Assembly (NCBI GenBank): GCA_002507175.1
Contig: DAZE01000017.1
Coordinates: 1-54,716, forward strand
DNA: 54,716 nt
From: Euryarchaeota archaeon UBA558
GTDB taxonomy: Archaea; Thermoplasmatota; Poseidoniia; Poseidoniales; Thalassarchaeaceae
Direction of reading: 5' to 3'
This document shows positions 8,613-16,717 of the stretch, one piece after another. A program made the translations under genes and the position numbers. The notes beneath the pieces are model-generated. The model had not been told where the DNA came from. It worked only from the letters and a program-made list of their open reading frames with translations, and did no database searches. Numbering within the stretch: the first letter of the stretch is position 1; each line of letters opens with the position of its first letter.

Positions 8613-9660
8613 TTTTATCAGGGCCACTCATTTCATACGAGGACATTACTAGGTTCGCATTGAGTAAATCACCCTCTCCAAAGATATTGACATCCCCACT
8701 CTGTAGATCCTTCGGACTTTGAATCAGAATGGCGGCATCAACGGCGTCATGTTGTATGAATTTCTTCCAAGTCGTTGGGCCCCCCTCGACGATAATCGAT
8801 TGTATGCCAAGATCTCCAATAAGTTGTAGAATTCTATTCACATCAATATCATCATTCACTGAGGGGATCACATACCTCTCGACATGATCCAGGTCATCCA
8901 TTTCCACGTTTTTCGAGTGGATTACCATCGTCTTCGTTGCCCCATCATTCAGAAGCTTACAATCCACGGGCATTCTTCCCAACGGGTCAATCACTATTCG
9001 AGTTGGCTGAATCTGGGCACCGACATTCCTTGCAGTAAGCACCGGATCATCTCTGATTACAGTGTCAACTCCCACAAGGATCCCCATGTTTTCTGATCTC
9101 AACAAATGGGATTTCTCAATGGATGACGGGGAAGTAAAACGCATTGATGGTCTATTTCTATCACAATCAACCCTTCCTCGAGCATCGATTGCGGCCTTTA
9201 GAGTGACGAATGGTTTCCTATGTTCACACCAGTGAATAAATTCCCTCATCTGGTCTTTACATTCCTTCTCCAATAGGCCATTTTCAACATGAACGCCAAC
9301 ATTCCTTAGAGCCGACACCCCTCCTCCTCTGACGGTAGGATTTGGGTCAAGTGCACCGACAACCACACGTTCAACTCCAGCCCATAGCAGTGCCTCTGTA
9401 CAGGGCGGCGTTCTACCATGATGGTTGCAAGGCTCCAGTGTCACATATGCGGTAGATCCACTGGTGGCAATGCCCCGCTCCTCTGCATCTGCTATAGCAG
9501 CCTGTTCTGCATGAAATCCCCCGATGTTGTCATGCCATCCTTCTGCGATTATCTTCCCATCACGAACTAGGACGCAACCTACCAAGGGGTTTGGCTGAAC
9601 TTTCCTCCTCCCCCTCTCGGCGATTTCAATTGCTCTCTGCATGAAATACTCCTCGCCCAT
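8587..9660 (-). CDS. ribD: Bifunctional riboflavin biosynthesis deaminase/reductase
   Basis: Catalyses the deamination and reduction of the pyrimidine intermediate that follows GTP cyclohydrolase in riboflavin synthesis. The N-terminal cytidine-deaminase-like domain shows the zinc site HAE followed by PCNHHGRTPPC (residues 86-95 when counted from an upstream GTG). The C-terminal half is the NADPH-dependent DHFR-like reductase (VGVDTVIRDDPVLTAR; IIVEGGPTTWKKF). Start chosen at the ATG giving MGEEYFMQRAIEIA, which matches usual RibD starts; an in-frame GTG at 9684 would add 8 residues. The two-domain fusion is bacterial-style; many archaea use separate enzymes, so acquisition from bacteria is plausible. 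Convergent overlap with the subtilase. Confidence 0.9.
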   Translation of the reverse strand: MGEEYFMQRAIEIAERGRRKVQPNPLVGCVLVRDGKIIAEGWHDNIGGFHAEQAAIADAEERGIATSGSTAYVTLEPCNHHGRTPPCTEALLWAGVERVVVGALDPNPTVRGGGVSALRNVGVHVENGLLEKECKDQMREFIHWCEHRKPFVTLKAAIDARGRVDCDRNRPSMRFTSPSSIEKSHLLRSENMGILVGVDTVIRDDPVLTARNVGAQIQPTRIVIDPLGRMPVDCKLLNDGATKTMVIHSKNVEMDDLDHVERYVIPSVNDDIDVNRILQLIGDLGIQSIIVEGGPTTWKKFIQHDAVDAAILIQSPKDLQSGDVNIFGEGDLLNANLVMSSYEMSGPDKITYWSRTL

Positions 9661-9736
9661 GCAATGGCCAATCGGTTCACACACATCACTCCTCGCATCG
9701 AGGCCTTGAAGTCTTCATGCTCATGTGGGACCACCG

Positions 9737-10765
9737 ATGAATGTAGCCTGCATAGTGAATCCCCACGCCAGAGACGGGAAATTAGGAAAAAATCTCATGA
9801 AGGTTCAGAATGAATTAGAGTCACTGGGAATTGAATATGAAGTAAACCTGACAGAGGGAAGGGGACATGCTATAGAAATCGCATCGAAACTCCGGGAATC
9901 CAAACATGATTTGATTGTCGCAGTCGGCGGTGACGGGACTGTACATGAAGTTGCAAACGGATTGAGGGGATCTGGTAAGAGGATGGGCGTAATCCCCATG
10001 GGCAACGGTGACGACTTCGCCCGGGCGATAGGCATTCCATTAGATGACCTACCTGGTGCAGCGTCGTTGCTAAAGACTGGCCGTGACTATTCCGTCGGAG
10101 CAATCAGAGTCGAAGGCCTTAGAGCTCCGAATCACCCTGACATACCACCTCCCAAGCATTATGATGTGACTGGCCAGCCATTTAGGGCAGGGAATCTTGT
10201 CAGATGGGCCTTTTTGGAATGTGATGGGGGTGTCACATCTTCGATAAACAGGATGAAAGATGAAGGCCATTTTTCATGGATTAGCGGACAAAAGAAGTAC
10301 ACCTTCTTGGCGATTAGGGCAATACTTGGATGGAAGAGTCAGATGGCATGGATCAAAGTAAATGATAACCCTGGAAGAAAGGTGGACTTGACCGGCTTAT
10401 TTGCGATGATGCAAGCAGAGACCTTCGGCGGAGGGTACAAGGTCGCACCGGGGATGCACCCATTTCGAGATACTGCAAGCATCGTACTCGGCTTCGGCCT
10501 TTCAAAAGGTCAGATGCTCAGGGTTATGGGGCCTTTAGAGAAGGGGAAGCACGTCGGTAGGTGGAACAAGATAACAATGGAGCCTTGCAGAACATTCGAG
10601 ATCAAGGCTCTTGATAAGCATGGAGATCCAACAGACGAACATGGCCATGACCCCCCTTTGTTCATCAGTTTGGATGGAGAGATCTCTATGACGACTCCCG
10701 TCAAATTTGAGTTCAAGAAAAATCAACTCCTAGTACGAGGAGGCCCCACCGCCCCTAATTTGTAA
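9737..10765 (+). CDS. Diacylglycerol kinase-like lipid kinase (DAGK catalytic / YegS-LCB5 family)
   Basis: The N-terminal domain starts MNVACIVNPHARDGK and carries the nucleotide-binding signature GGDGTVHEVANG, followed by GNGDDFARAIG. This is diagnostic of the ATP-NAD/DAG/sphingosine kinase superfamily. The C-terminal beta-sandwich domain ends with the family-typical DGE (ISLDGEI). The likely substrate is an isoprenoid lipid alcohol such as archaeal glycerolipid, but this is inferred from the family. Start chosen at the ATG at 9737; a GTG at 9725 adds four residues (VGPP). The TAA stop (10763-10765) directly abuts the 3' end of the convergent tRNA-Ser gene. It is divergent from ribD. Confidence 0.82.
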   Translation: MNVACIVNPHARDGKLGKNLMKVQNELESLGIEYEVNLTEGRGHAIEIASKLRESKHDLIVAVGGDGTVHEVANGLRGSGKRMGVIPMGNGDDFARAIGIPLDDLPGAASLLKTGRDYSVGAIRVEGLRAPNHPDIPPPKHYDVTGQPFRAGNLVRWAFLECDGGVTSSINRMKDEGHFSWISGQKKYTFLAIRAILGWKSQMAWIKVNDNPGRKVDLTGLFAMMQAETFGGGYKVAPGMHPFRDTASIVLGFGLSKGQMLRVMGPLEKGKHVGRWNKITMEPCRTFEIKALDKHGDPTDEHGHDPPLFISLDGEISMTTPVKFEFKKNQLLVRGGPTAPNL

Positions 10766-10851
10766 TGGCGCAGACGGAGAGATTCGAACTCCCGAGTCCA
10801 AGGGACACCGGATTTCAAATCCGGCGCAATACCAGGCTATGCGACGTCTGC
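10766..10851 (-). tRNA. tRNA-Ser (anticodon TGA)
   Basis: On the minus strand the acceptor GCAGACG/CGTCTGC is perfect, the anticodon stem CCGGA/TCCGG closes loop TTTGAAA (anticodon TGA, codon UCA), and a long variable arm (GTCC/GGAC stem) marks a type II tRNA. The T-arm GGGAG/CTCTC closes TTCGAAT. Discriminator G and a genome-encoded CCA follow. The gene sits 44 bases downstream of cox4 on the same strand and touches the stop codon of the lipid kinase gene. Confidence 0.94.
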
Positions 10852-10895
10852 AGCACTCCCTCGGAAGCACACTCGACGAATGAACCTTACAGGTC

Positions 10896-11258
10896 TCAGA
10901 GGCCCCATGTCCCTGGTCTACACCAAGCTGGTAGACCTGTAGCTGCGTCTGGATGAGTAAGACCAATGAAGAGTATCATGATGATTATGAAGAAGGCTGG
11001 AAACAACGCGGTCATCGTCAAAATACCTGAATCGGGATCGCCATACAAATGCATGAAAATTGCGGCTATCATGAAGAACTTCGGTATTGCAATGATTGTC
11101 AGGATCCAGAGGGTTATCCCATCTTCTGACATATTGAGGGACTCAGCGGTTGAACTCATGTCAGCGCCAACAGCACCCACTTCGATAGCAGTAAGTATCA
11201 TCAGACCATAGAAATTCATCCAGTATGGATCTCTTCCAAGAATTTTGTAATGCGCCAT
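10896..11258 (-). CDS. Cytochrome c oxidase subunit IV (small membrane subunit)
   Basis: About 120 residues with three membrane segments: around YWMNFYGLMILTAIEVGAVG, TLWILTIIAIPKFFMIAAIF and LTMTALFPAFFIIIMILFIG. The KFFMIAAIFMHL signature at the second helix is typical of prokaryotic COX4/CyoD-like subunits. Start chosen at the ATG preceded by AGGTGA, a good Shine-Dalgarno (MAHYKILGRDP). The longer frame from 11315 runs into cox3. It is the last gene of the cox2-cox1-cox3-cox4 operon, 10 bases after the cox3 stop. It is a structural or assembly subunit of the terminal oxidase without cofactors of its own. Confidence 0.8.
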   Translation of the reverse strand: MAHYKILGRDPYWMNFYGLMILTAIEVGAVGADMSSTAESLNMSEDGITLWILTIIAIPKFFMIAAIFMHLYGDPDSGILTMTALFPAFFIIIMILFIGLTHPDAATGLPAWCRPGTWGL

Positions 11259-11268
11259 TAATTTCACC

Positions 11269-12345
11269 TTAGTACAGATAGAAGAACGGGAAGACAATGA
11301 CCCATACCAGATCAACGAAGTGCCAGTAAAGGCCGAAGTACTCTATAGAGACGGCATTTGTTGGGGTATAGCCCCCCCTCCAAGCCTTGTAAGTCATGTA
11401 GGTAAGCCCGATTATCCCTCCTGCCACGTGCGCACCATGTGTACCTGTCGTGACATAGAATGTCGATGCAGACACCCTGATGTTTGCAGTCATGTGAGCG
11501 CCTGTTGCCTCATCTACGTAGGAATGGTGTTGATAGTGGTCCGCTCCGATGGTATAACCTTCCGCCACCAGAGATTTGATCTCATGCTCGTGTATGAAAC
11601 CGAGATCTGGAATGTAGAAGCCGACAAACCATTCTACCATCTTCAAAGTTAGGAAGAGTATGGCAAGTACCCAGGTAGTTCCAAGGAACATGGTTACTCG
11701 CCTTCTTCTCAACTCCTCGTCTATGTCTGTTTTCTTCGCGTATCTTAGCGCTTGAACAATTGTAAATGATGATATGATCAGGGCGAAAGTATTCACAGCA
11801 CCGGGTGCGAGATGCCACCAGCTTGACGCAATCAGGTGGCTCGCTGGCTCAAAGCAGGTCACTGGAACAGCCTCCTGCCAACCAGTTGGATTCGTGACGG
11901 GGTCGAAGAGACCGTCTGCAAAAACATCGTCGCATCTTCTGAGGCCAAGCCGATACCTCATGTAAGTGCTGAACAACGATGTGAAAACCATCATTTCAGA
12001 CATTAGGAATATGAACATCCCAACCTTTCGTATCTGGATATTCCTGAACGGGGAACCAGTGGCAAGTGGTTCGTATGTTCCATCGAATGAAAGATCCTGC
12101 CGCCAGAAGACGAACATCCCTATGCTGGTTATGATGATCGCAACGAACATCCATATCAGCCCTTCACCGGTGTAAACATGCTTCGATAGCTCCAGGTCAT
12201 AGTCAAACATGCCTGCGAATACGAATAGGAACAATCCTATTCCGATGCTCATCACAATCGGCGCGTATGAGTTGTGAGGAGCCCCGTGACTCCAATCATG
12301 GGGTCCCCATGGGCTAGGATGGTGGTCATGGTGCTCGTCGCTCAG
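11269..12345 (-). CDS. coxC: Cytochrome c oxidase subunit III, probable CTG start overlapping the cox1 stop
   Basis: Seven-helix oxidase subunit with the family signatures SSWWHLAPGAVNTFALIIS, GTHGAHVAGG and, at the C terminus, YFGLYWHFVDLVWVIVFPFF. The first ATG/GTG pair (12252-12255) would cut into the first helix region, but the frame stays open upstream to a CTG at 12343-12345. That CTG overlaps the cox1 TGA as CTGA and has GGAGGTG six bases before it. Starting there adds 30 residues rich in His (SDEHHDHHPSPWGPHDWSHG), resembling the soluble N terminus of other COX3 proteins. A periplasm-facing loop between helices (around CDDVFADGL) is longer than usual. Subunit III stabilises proton pumping and oxygen delivery in subunit I. 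Confidence 0.88.
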   Translation of the reverse strand: MSDEHHDHHPSPWGPHDWSHGAPHNSYAPIVMSIGIGLFLFVFAGMFDYDLELSKHVYTGEGLIWMFVAIIITSIGMFVFWRQDLSFDGTYEPLATGSPFRNIQIRKVGMFIFLMSEMMVFTSLFSTYMRYRLGLRRCDDVFADGLFDPVTNPTGWQEAVPVTCFEPASHLIASSWWHLAPGAVNTFALIISSFTIVQALRYAKKTDIDEELRRRRVTMFLGTTWVLAILFLTLKMVEWFVGFYIPDLGFIHEHEIKSLVAEGYTIGADHYQHHSYVDEATGAHMTANIRVSASTFYVTTGTHGAHVAGGIIGLTYMTYKAWRGGYTPTNAVSIEYFGLYWHFVDLVWVIVFPFFYLY

Positions 12346-14702
12346 TGACTCACCTCCTCATTGCTGTCATCTGGTACCATTAGGCGGCTAAACCAGCGCG
12401 TGAATATTCCTGGCTCGGTCGTCACATGTTCATTAGCGTCCCTCAACACAGGAAGGTCATACCACTCTCCATCCACATATCTCCCAAAAGAGGGAGTTGG
12501 GGGCGGGGACGCTGTCATCCACTCGAAGGACCATCCACCCCACGGGTCGGCAGGGGCCTTGGCACCCCGGAGGTATGATATCACCATGTTAGCAACCATG
12601 ATGAAATTAGACAAGAAGAACAAAAACGCGGACACTGAAATGAACAGATTCCAATCTGCGGCCTCCGGTGGTAGGTTTGCGAAATCATCCGTGCTGATGA
12701 AATATGTATGATGCCTTCTTGCCATGCCCCATACCCCGAGTCTGTGCATTGGCCAGAAAACCCCGTTGTAGGAAATGAATGCAGTGAGGAAGTGTAGTGT
12801 GCCAAGGCGCTCATCCATCATTTTTCCAGTCATCTTGGGGTACCAGTAGTATATGGCTGCGAAGAAACCGAAGACAGTACCCCCAACCAATACGTAATGG
12901 AAGTGAGCTACCACGAAATAACTCTCATGCAGGTGCGTGTCCATGGCAATAGACGGGAAGAACATCCCTGAGATGCCACCTAGAGTGAAAGTGACCAGGA
13001 ATCCCAAGGCCCAAAGTGTATGAGTCCTGTAGACGAGGGAACCTCCATGCATAGTTTTCAGCCAATTGAATATCTTGATGCCGGTGGGGACGGCTACCAG
13101 CATTGTGGTTACCATGGTGACGAACCTCAGAACTGGCGACATGCCGGAGGTAAACATATGGTGCCCGTAAACAATGAATGCCACCACGCCAATGCCTGCC
13201 AGAGCGAAGACCATCGATTTGTATCCAAAGATGGATCTCCTTGATGAAGTGGCCAGAACCTCAGAGATTACTCCGAATGCAGGTACAATGACCACATAGA
13301 CCTCGGGGTGGCCGAAATACCAGAATAGATGGCTCCACAATAACGGATCTCCCCCTGCACCGACATCGTAGAAAGCAGTGCCAATGACTCGGTCTAGGTA
13401 GACTTGGATCAGCCCCACTCCGAATGCTGGTATTGATAGGAAGAGCATCAGGTTTGCAATTAGTATGGACCAAGTGAACAACGGCATTTGCATCCAACCC
13501 ATTCCTTCTGCCCTCATCACGGCTATGGTCGTTAGGAAGTTGATTCCAGTTAGGGTAGAGGAAGCAACGAGCATTATCTGACCTGCTGCCCAGAATGTGT
13601 TGCCGTCATGGCCATTGACCATGTCAACCACGTAAGGGGCATATCCAGTCCAACCTGTGTCCGCACCTTGGCCCGAAAATACTCCTGTGAAGATCAATAG
13701 GGCCCCCACTGGTTGTAGCCAGAATGACATTGCGTTCAATCTCGGCATTGCTAGGTCCGGAGCTCCAATCTGCAGTGGGACCATCCAGTTCGCAAAGCCG
13801 TTGATCAGGGGCATGGCTGCGAGGAATATCATCGTGGTTCCATGCAGAGTGAAAAACTGGTTGTACTGATCTTGAGTTAGGAAATCGTTTCCTGGAGTCG
13901 CCAGCTGCACTCTGATGAATAACGCCATGATTCCACCTATCCCTAGGAAGAACAGGCCTGCTAGGAAGTACAGCGTCCCGACTTTCTTGTGGTCTGTTGT
14001 TGTTAGCCAATCTGAGATCCAAGGGGAGAACGTGTCCCAACTGAAGCCATCCGGGTCTGAGCGATAGAACCCATAGAGGATTGTGACGGCGATTAGGGCC
14101 AATGAGATAAGAATCAGCGTCGCCAGGACCACAAAGGGCTCAGGAGCCTCGGGGATCACCTCACCCACCAATCCGAATGACGACTGTATGACGAATGTAG
14201 CCCGATTCCATTGGTCAAGTTGTCCAGTCTGAAGGCCGTCTCCGTTGACCGAGTTTACATGCAGAATGAAGTCGACTTCCTTCCCACTCTCGGGAGCGGT
14301 CCAATCCACGACCCAAGATGTGTAGTCATTCCCGGCCTCGGTGTGGACGACTTCATTAACGGAGCCTGCCCAGAGAGAAGTTAAGCCGTCTGTAGGTGTG
14401 AAAACGCCCTCAGATGCCCAAAGGTTGAACCCTCCTAGGTTGATGTTTCCTGGTTGTGAGGGCCCGCCATCGAATGAAATTGTGAGCTCATAGGTCTCGG
14501 ATGCGTTATACTTCTCTGGAAACCCTTGGATATTAGCAGCGACTGATGAATCCGCCACAGAATTGTGGCAATTACATCCAGCCGTTTGAATTGATGCTCC
14601 TCCAATGCCAGTTGGAAGCGATGAGGCCAAGGGTGCCAATAGCAAGACTCCAATTACCAAAGAGAGGGCCATCACCGCCCTGCTCAAATTTCCTTTTCTC
14701 AT
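12342..14702 (-). CDS. coxA: Cytochrome c oxidase subunit I with an extra secreted N-terminal CxCH domain
   Basis: Catalytic heme-copper oxidase subunit. Ligands are visible: heme a His287 (FFTLHGTTMIF) and His602; CuB His465 (GHPEVY, cross-linking Tyr469) and His514/His515 (YGHHMF); heme a3 His600 (VAHFHYVLVGG). Glu467 of GHPEVY (D-channel end) and Lys543 (VPTGIKIFNW, K-channel) indicate an A-family proton pump. Unusually, ~185 residues precede the core: a signal peptide (1-28), then GCNCHNS (Cys43, Cys45, His46), a beta-rich domain, and a membrane helix (~190-212). The beta domain resembles Reeler/choice-of-anchor-type domains in bacteria, which also carry a GCxCH start. Total length is 786 residues against ~530-560 for a plain subunit I. 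SD GAGG precedes the ATG; it is second in the operon after cox2. Confidence 0.95.
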   Translation of the reverse strand: MRKGNLSRAVMALSLVIGVLLLAPLASSLPTGIGGASIQTAGCNCHNSVADSSVAANIQGFPEKYNASETYELTISFDGGPSQPGNINLGGFNLWASEGVFTPTDGLTSLWAGSVNEVVHTEAGNDYTSWVVDWTAPESGKEVDFILHVNSVNGDGLQTGQLDQWNRATFVIQSSFGLVGEVIPEAPEPFVVLATLILISLALIAVTILYGFYRSDPDGFSWDTFSPWISDWLTTTDHKKVGTLYFLAGLFFLGIGGIMALFIRVQLATPGNDFLTQDQYNQFFTLHGTTMIFLAAMPLINGFANWMVPLQIGAPDLAMPRLNAMSFWLQPVGALLIFTGVFSGQGADTGWTGYAPYVVDMVNGHDGNTFWAAGQIMLVASSTLTGINFLTTIAVMRAEGMGWMQMPLFTWSILIANLMLFLSIPAFGVGLIQVYLDRVIGTAFYDVGAGGDPLLWSHLFWYFGHPEVYVVIVPAFGVISEVLATSSRRSIFGYKSMVFALAGIGVVAFIVYGHHMFTSGMSPVLRFVTMVTTMLVAVPTGIKIFNWLKTMHGGSLVYRTHTLWALGFLVTFTLGGISGMFFPSIAMDTHLHESYFVVAHFHYVLVGGTVFGFFAAIYYWYPKMTGKMMDERLGTLHFLTAFISYNGVFWPMHRLGVWGMARRHHTYFISTDDFANLPPEAADWNLFISVSAFLFFLSNFIMVANMVISYLRGAKAPADPWGGWSFEWMTASPPPTPSFGRYVDGEWYDLPVLRDANEHVTTEPGIFTRWFSRLMVPDDSNEEVSH

Positions 14703-14712
14703 TTTGAAAACC

Positions 14713-15528
14713 TCAACTGTGTACGTTGATCAAAGCCACCATGTATGCGTGGTTATCCCCACAATATTCGGTGCAAAGTAGAAGAAAGTCCTCGACGTTA
14801 TCTGCTGGTAGCCAGACTGAGGTGAGACCCAATTCCCCCAATGGGGCAGATAGGTCATACTCTCCATTCTCAGTCAACATGAGATTGTCGCTCAGGCCAT
14901 CCCCGTTGCGGTCCACGGCACCCTGCGAATACAGTACGTCTTCTTTGACACCCCATGAGACAAACCATGGAGCATGAGTCACGTCTGCTGATCCCATCAC
15001 GGCAAGATACACTTCTCCTTGTTTCAACGATAGGCTCGCCGCAGGCGTGCCATCCACGATTGCAGTTCCAACCTCGCACAGATCAGGGACTGATAGGGTT
15101 AGGCAATCGAAATTCCAGCCCCATTGATATGCTTCGATGTATATTACATGATAACATTCTGCTATGTATCTCCCATCATTCTGGGACCATGTTAGATTCG
15201 AGTACTCTCCATCTGCACACTCATCTCCATAGCCCCCTGCTTCAGTTGAGTCCCACACTGCATCGAGTGGCCCCCATGATATCAGGGCCAGGTATACTAT
15301 GAGCAGGAATGGGATTACTGTCCAAGTGACTTCAAGTTTGAAATTGTCGTACTCTTTTGGAAAAACCCCTACCTCAATGGCATCCTTGTTATCCCATTCT
15401 TCGTCTTCGTCGCTTCTATACCACAGTGAGTGATGGTAAAGCCAGATGAAAGTAAAACCTCCAACCAAGAATGACCAAAGAATATACTCATTCCATAGGT
15501 TATCAAACAGTGGGGTAATGCCTGCCAT
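14713..15528 (-). CDS. coxB: Cytochrome c oxidase subunit II (CuA subunit)
   Basis: Two N-terminal membrane helices (about 17-32 and 68-86) are followed by an extracellular cupredoxin domain. The binuclear CuA ligands are present: His185 (ADVTHAPWF), Cys252, Glu254, Cys256, His260 and Met263 (CTEYCGDNHAYM). The electron-entry motif YQWGWNF is at 134-140. Between the copper strands lies an insertion containing DRNGDGLSD (206-214), a calcium-loop-like sequence also used in the surface proteins of this genome. The subunit accepts electrons from cytochrome c or a blue copper protein and passes them to subunit I. It is the first gene of the oxidase operon. The subunit II tail ends right after the CuA motif, with no fused cytochrome c. 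Confidence 0.95.
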   Translation of the reverse strand: MAGITPLFDNLWNEYILWSFLVGGFTFIWLYHHSLWYRSDEDEEWDNKDAIEVGVFPKEYDNFKLEVTWTVIPFLLIVYLALISWGPLDAVWDSTEAGGYGDECADGEYSNLTWSQNDGRYIAECYHVIYIEAYQWGWNFDCLTLSVPDLCEVGTAIVDGTPAASLSLKQGEVYLAVMGSADVTHAPWFVSWGVKEDVLYSQGAVDRNGDGLSDNLMLTENGEYDLSAPLGELGLTSVWLPADNVEDFLLLCTEYCGDNHAYMVALINVHS

Positions 15529-15693
15529 CCGATCCCTGATGGTGGGAACAAACGACCCCTAATAAGGGCAAGGACCATAGGTGTATGGTACTGTTCTGGA
15601 TGTGAAGGGCCTGCGTGGGCCGATGAGTCAGATATTGATCTCCAATTTGGCCATAAAACCTTAATTTTTCGGATTTAGCGGAGGAAATTTAGG
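15529..15693. promoter_or_regulatory. Divergent promoter region between the oxidase operon and the Toprim gene
   Basis: The 165-base gap holds signals for both directions. Toward the Toprim gene, a TATA-like CATAAAACC at 15652-15660 and a strong SD GGAGG at 15680-15684, nine bases before the ATG. Toward cox2, an AT-rich TTATTAGG on the minus strand lies within an imperfect palindrome CCCT-AATA-AGGG (15557-15568), about 30 bases from the cox2 ATG. The palindrome could be the TATA element, an operator, or both. No RNA gene is seen here. Confidence 0.45.
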
Positions 15694-16227
15694 ATGAATT
15701 TTGAAAATTCAGATCAACTACCTCCAACCCGTCCTCCAGCCATCCGAGCCGATAGTATGGAACGATTCTCCAGAGTTTCGAAGGATTTCGCTGAGGCTAT
15801 TGCAAGGAATCGACCCGTTGAACTCAAAGGCTCGGGATGCCCTGTTCTCGTAGAGGGCAAAAGAGATTACTCAGCATTAAGAGAATTTGGTTTCTCCGGA
15901 GAGATAGAGATTCTGAACCGAGGTTGGGATCAATCTAAGATCGTAGCATATCTGTATGAGAGTTATGGTACAAGAAACACCGTTGATCAAGGTCCAAGTG
16001 TGATTCTGCTTATGGATTGGGATCGAACAGGAGGTAGATTACAATCTAGATTGAGAAAGAGGCTGAATGCATTGGATATGAAAGTAGACGAGAGTCTTTG
16101 GCACAGTCTGGTGAAGAACATGAAGCCAGAGGGTAGGACCGTGGAATCTTTGCATTCTCATGCAGGTGCGCTCAACCCAATGATCAGGGACCACCTCTTT
16201 CCTTTGGGCAATCGAACAGATATCTAG
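15694..16227 (+). CDS. Small archaeal Toprim-domain protein
   Basis: A stand-alone Toprim domain of 177 residues. The conserved Glu is in VLVEGKRDYSAL (Glu54) and the DxD pair in LLMDWDRTGG (Asp108, Asp110). This matches the small archaeal Toprim family (UPF0292 type), related to the metal-binding domain of topoisomerases, DnaG primases and RNase M5-like nucleases. A role in RNA or DNA processing is likely; the substrate is unknown. A strong SD (GGAGG) precedes the ATG. The stop overlaps that of the convergent Lrp regulator by four bases. Confidence 0.8.
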   Translation: MNFENSDQLPPTRPPAIRADSMERFSRVSKDFAEAIARNRPVELKGSGCPVLVEGKRDYSALREFGFSGEIEILNRGWDQSKIVAYLYESYGTRNTVDQGPSVILLMDWDRTGGRLQSRLRKRLNALDMKVDESLWHSLVKNMKPEGRTVESLHSHAGALNPMIRDHLFPLGNRTDI

Positions 16228-16670
16228 GGCACTGATGTCGGCCTTTCTTTCACGGTGTTGAGTACGAAGTGAGTGACTGACCGCATGATCCCATCCATGG
16301 ATAACACAGTTTTTGAAAGATCGTCCAAATCTGATCTATCTTTGGCTCTTGCAAGTATCATTGAATCAAATTCGCCGGTGACGTCATACACACCCAAGAC
16401 ACGCGAATCCTTGGCTATCAGTCTCTGCAGCTCCAACAACCTGCCCTTCTCTATCCTCAAACCCACTACGACGGTCAAGCCCCATCCGACTTTATCAGGG
16501 TCAATCTCAACCCTGTAGCCCTTTATCACTCCTGTATCCTCAAGCCTCTTCAATCGATTGCTAACTGTGCCAAGGGATACACCAATCTCCTCCGCGACAG
16601 ATCTGAGAGACATTCGCGCGTCTCGTTCAAGACTTCTGATAATATCCCTGTCTGTTCGATCTAATTCCAT
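16224..16670 (-). CDS. Lrp/AsnC family transcriptional regulator
   Basis: The N-terminal winged helix-turn-helix (about 1-55) reads LDRTDRDIIRSLERDARMSL...GVSLGTVSNRLKRLEDTGVI, the classic AsnC-type HTH. The C-terminal ~85 residues are the ligand-binding RAM/ASNC domain (GLRIEKGRLLELQRL...VYDVTGEFDSMILAR). Such proteins sense amino acids or act as global regulators and form octamers. The 148-residue length is typical. It stands alone, convergent with the Toprim gene; 47 bases separate it from the methyltransferase gene upstream on the same strand, so its targets cannot be guessed from context. Confidence 0.92.
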   Translation of the reverse strand: MELDRTDRDIIRSLERDARMSLRSVAEEIGVSLGTVSNRLKRLEDTGVIKGYRVEIDPDKVGWGLTVVVGLRIEKGRLLELQRLIAKDSRVLGVYDVTGEFDSMILARAKDRSDLDDLSKTVLSMDGIMRSVTHFVLNTVKERPTSVP

Positions 16671-16717
16671 AAATAACCTAGGAGGGTTCGGAAAATGAAC
16701 CTATTCCTGGATCATTG

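Noticed and set aside
9725..9736. GTG start for the lipid kinase
   Set aside because: It adds only VGPP before MNVACIVNPHA, the usual beginning of this family.
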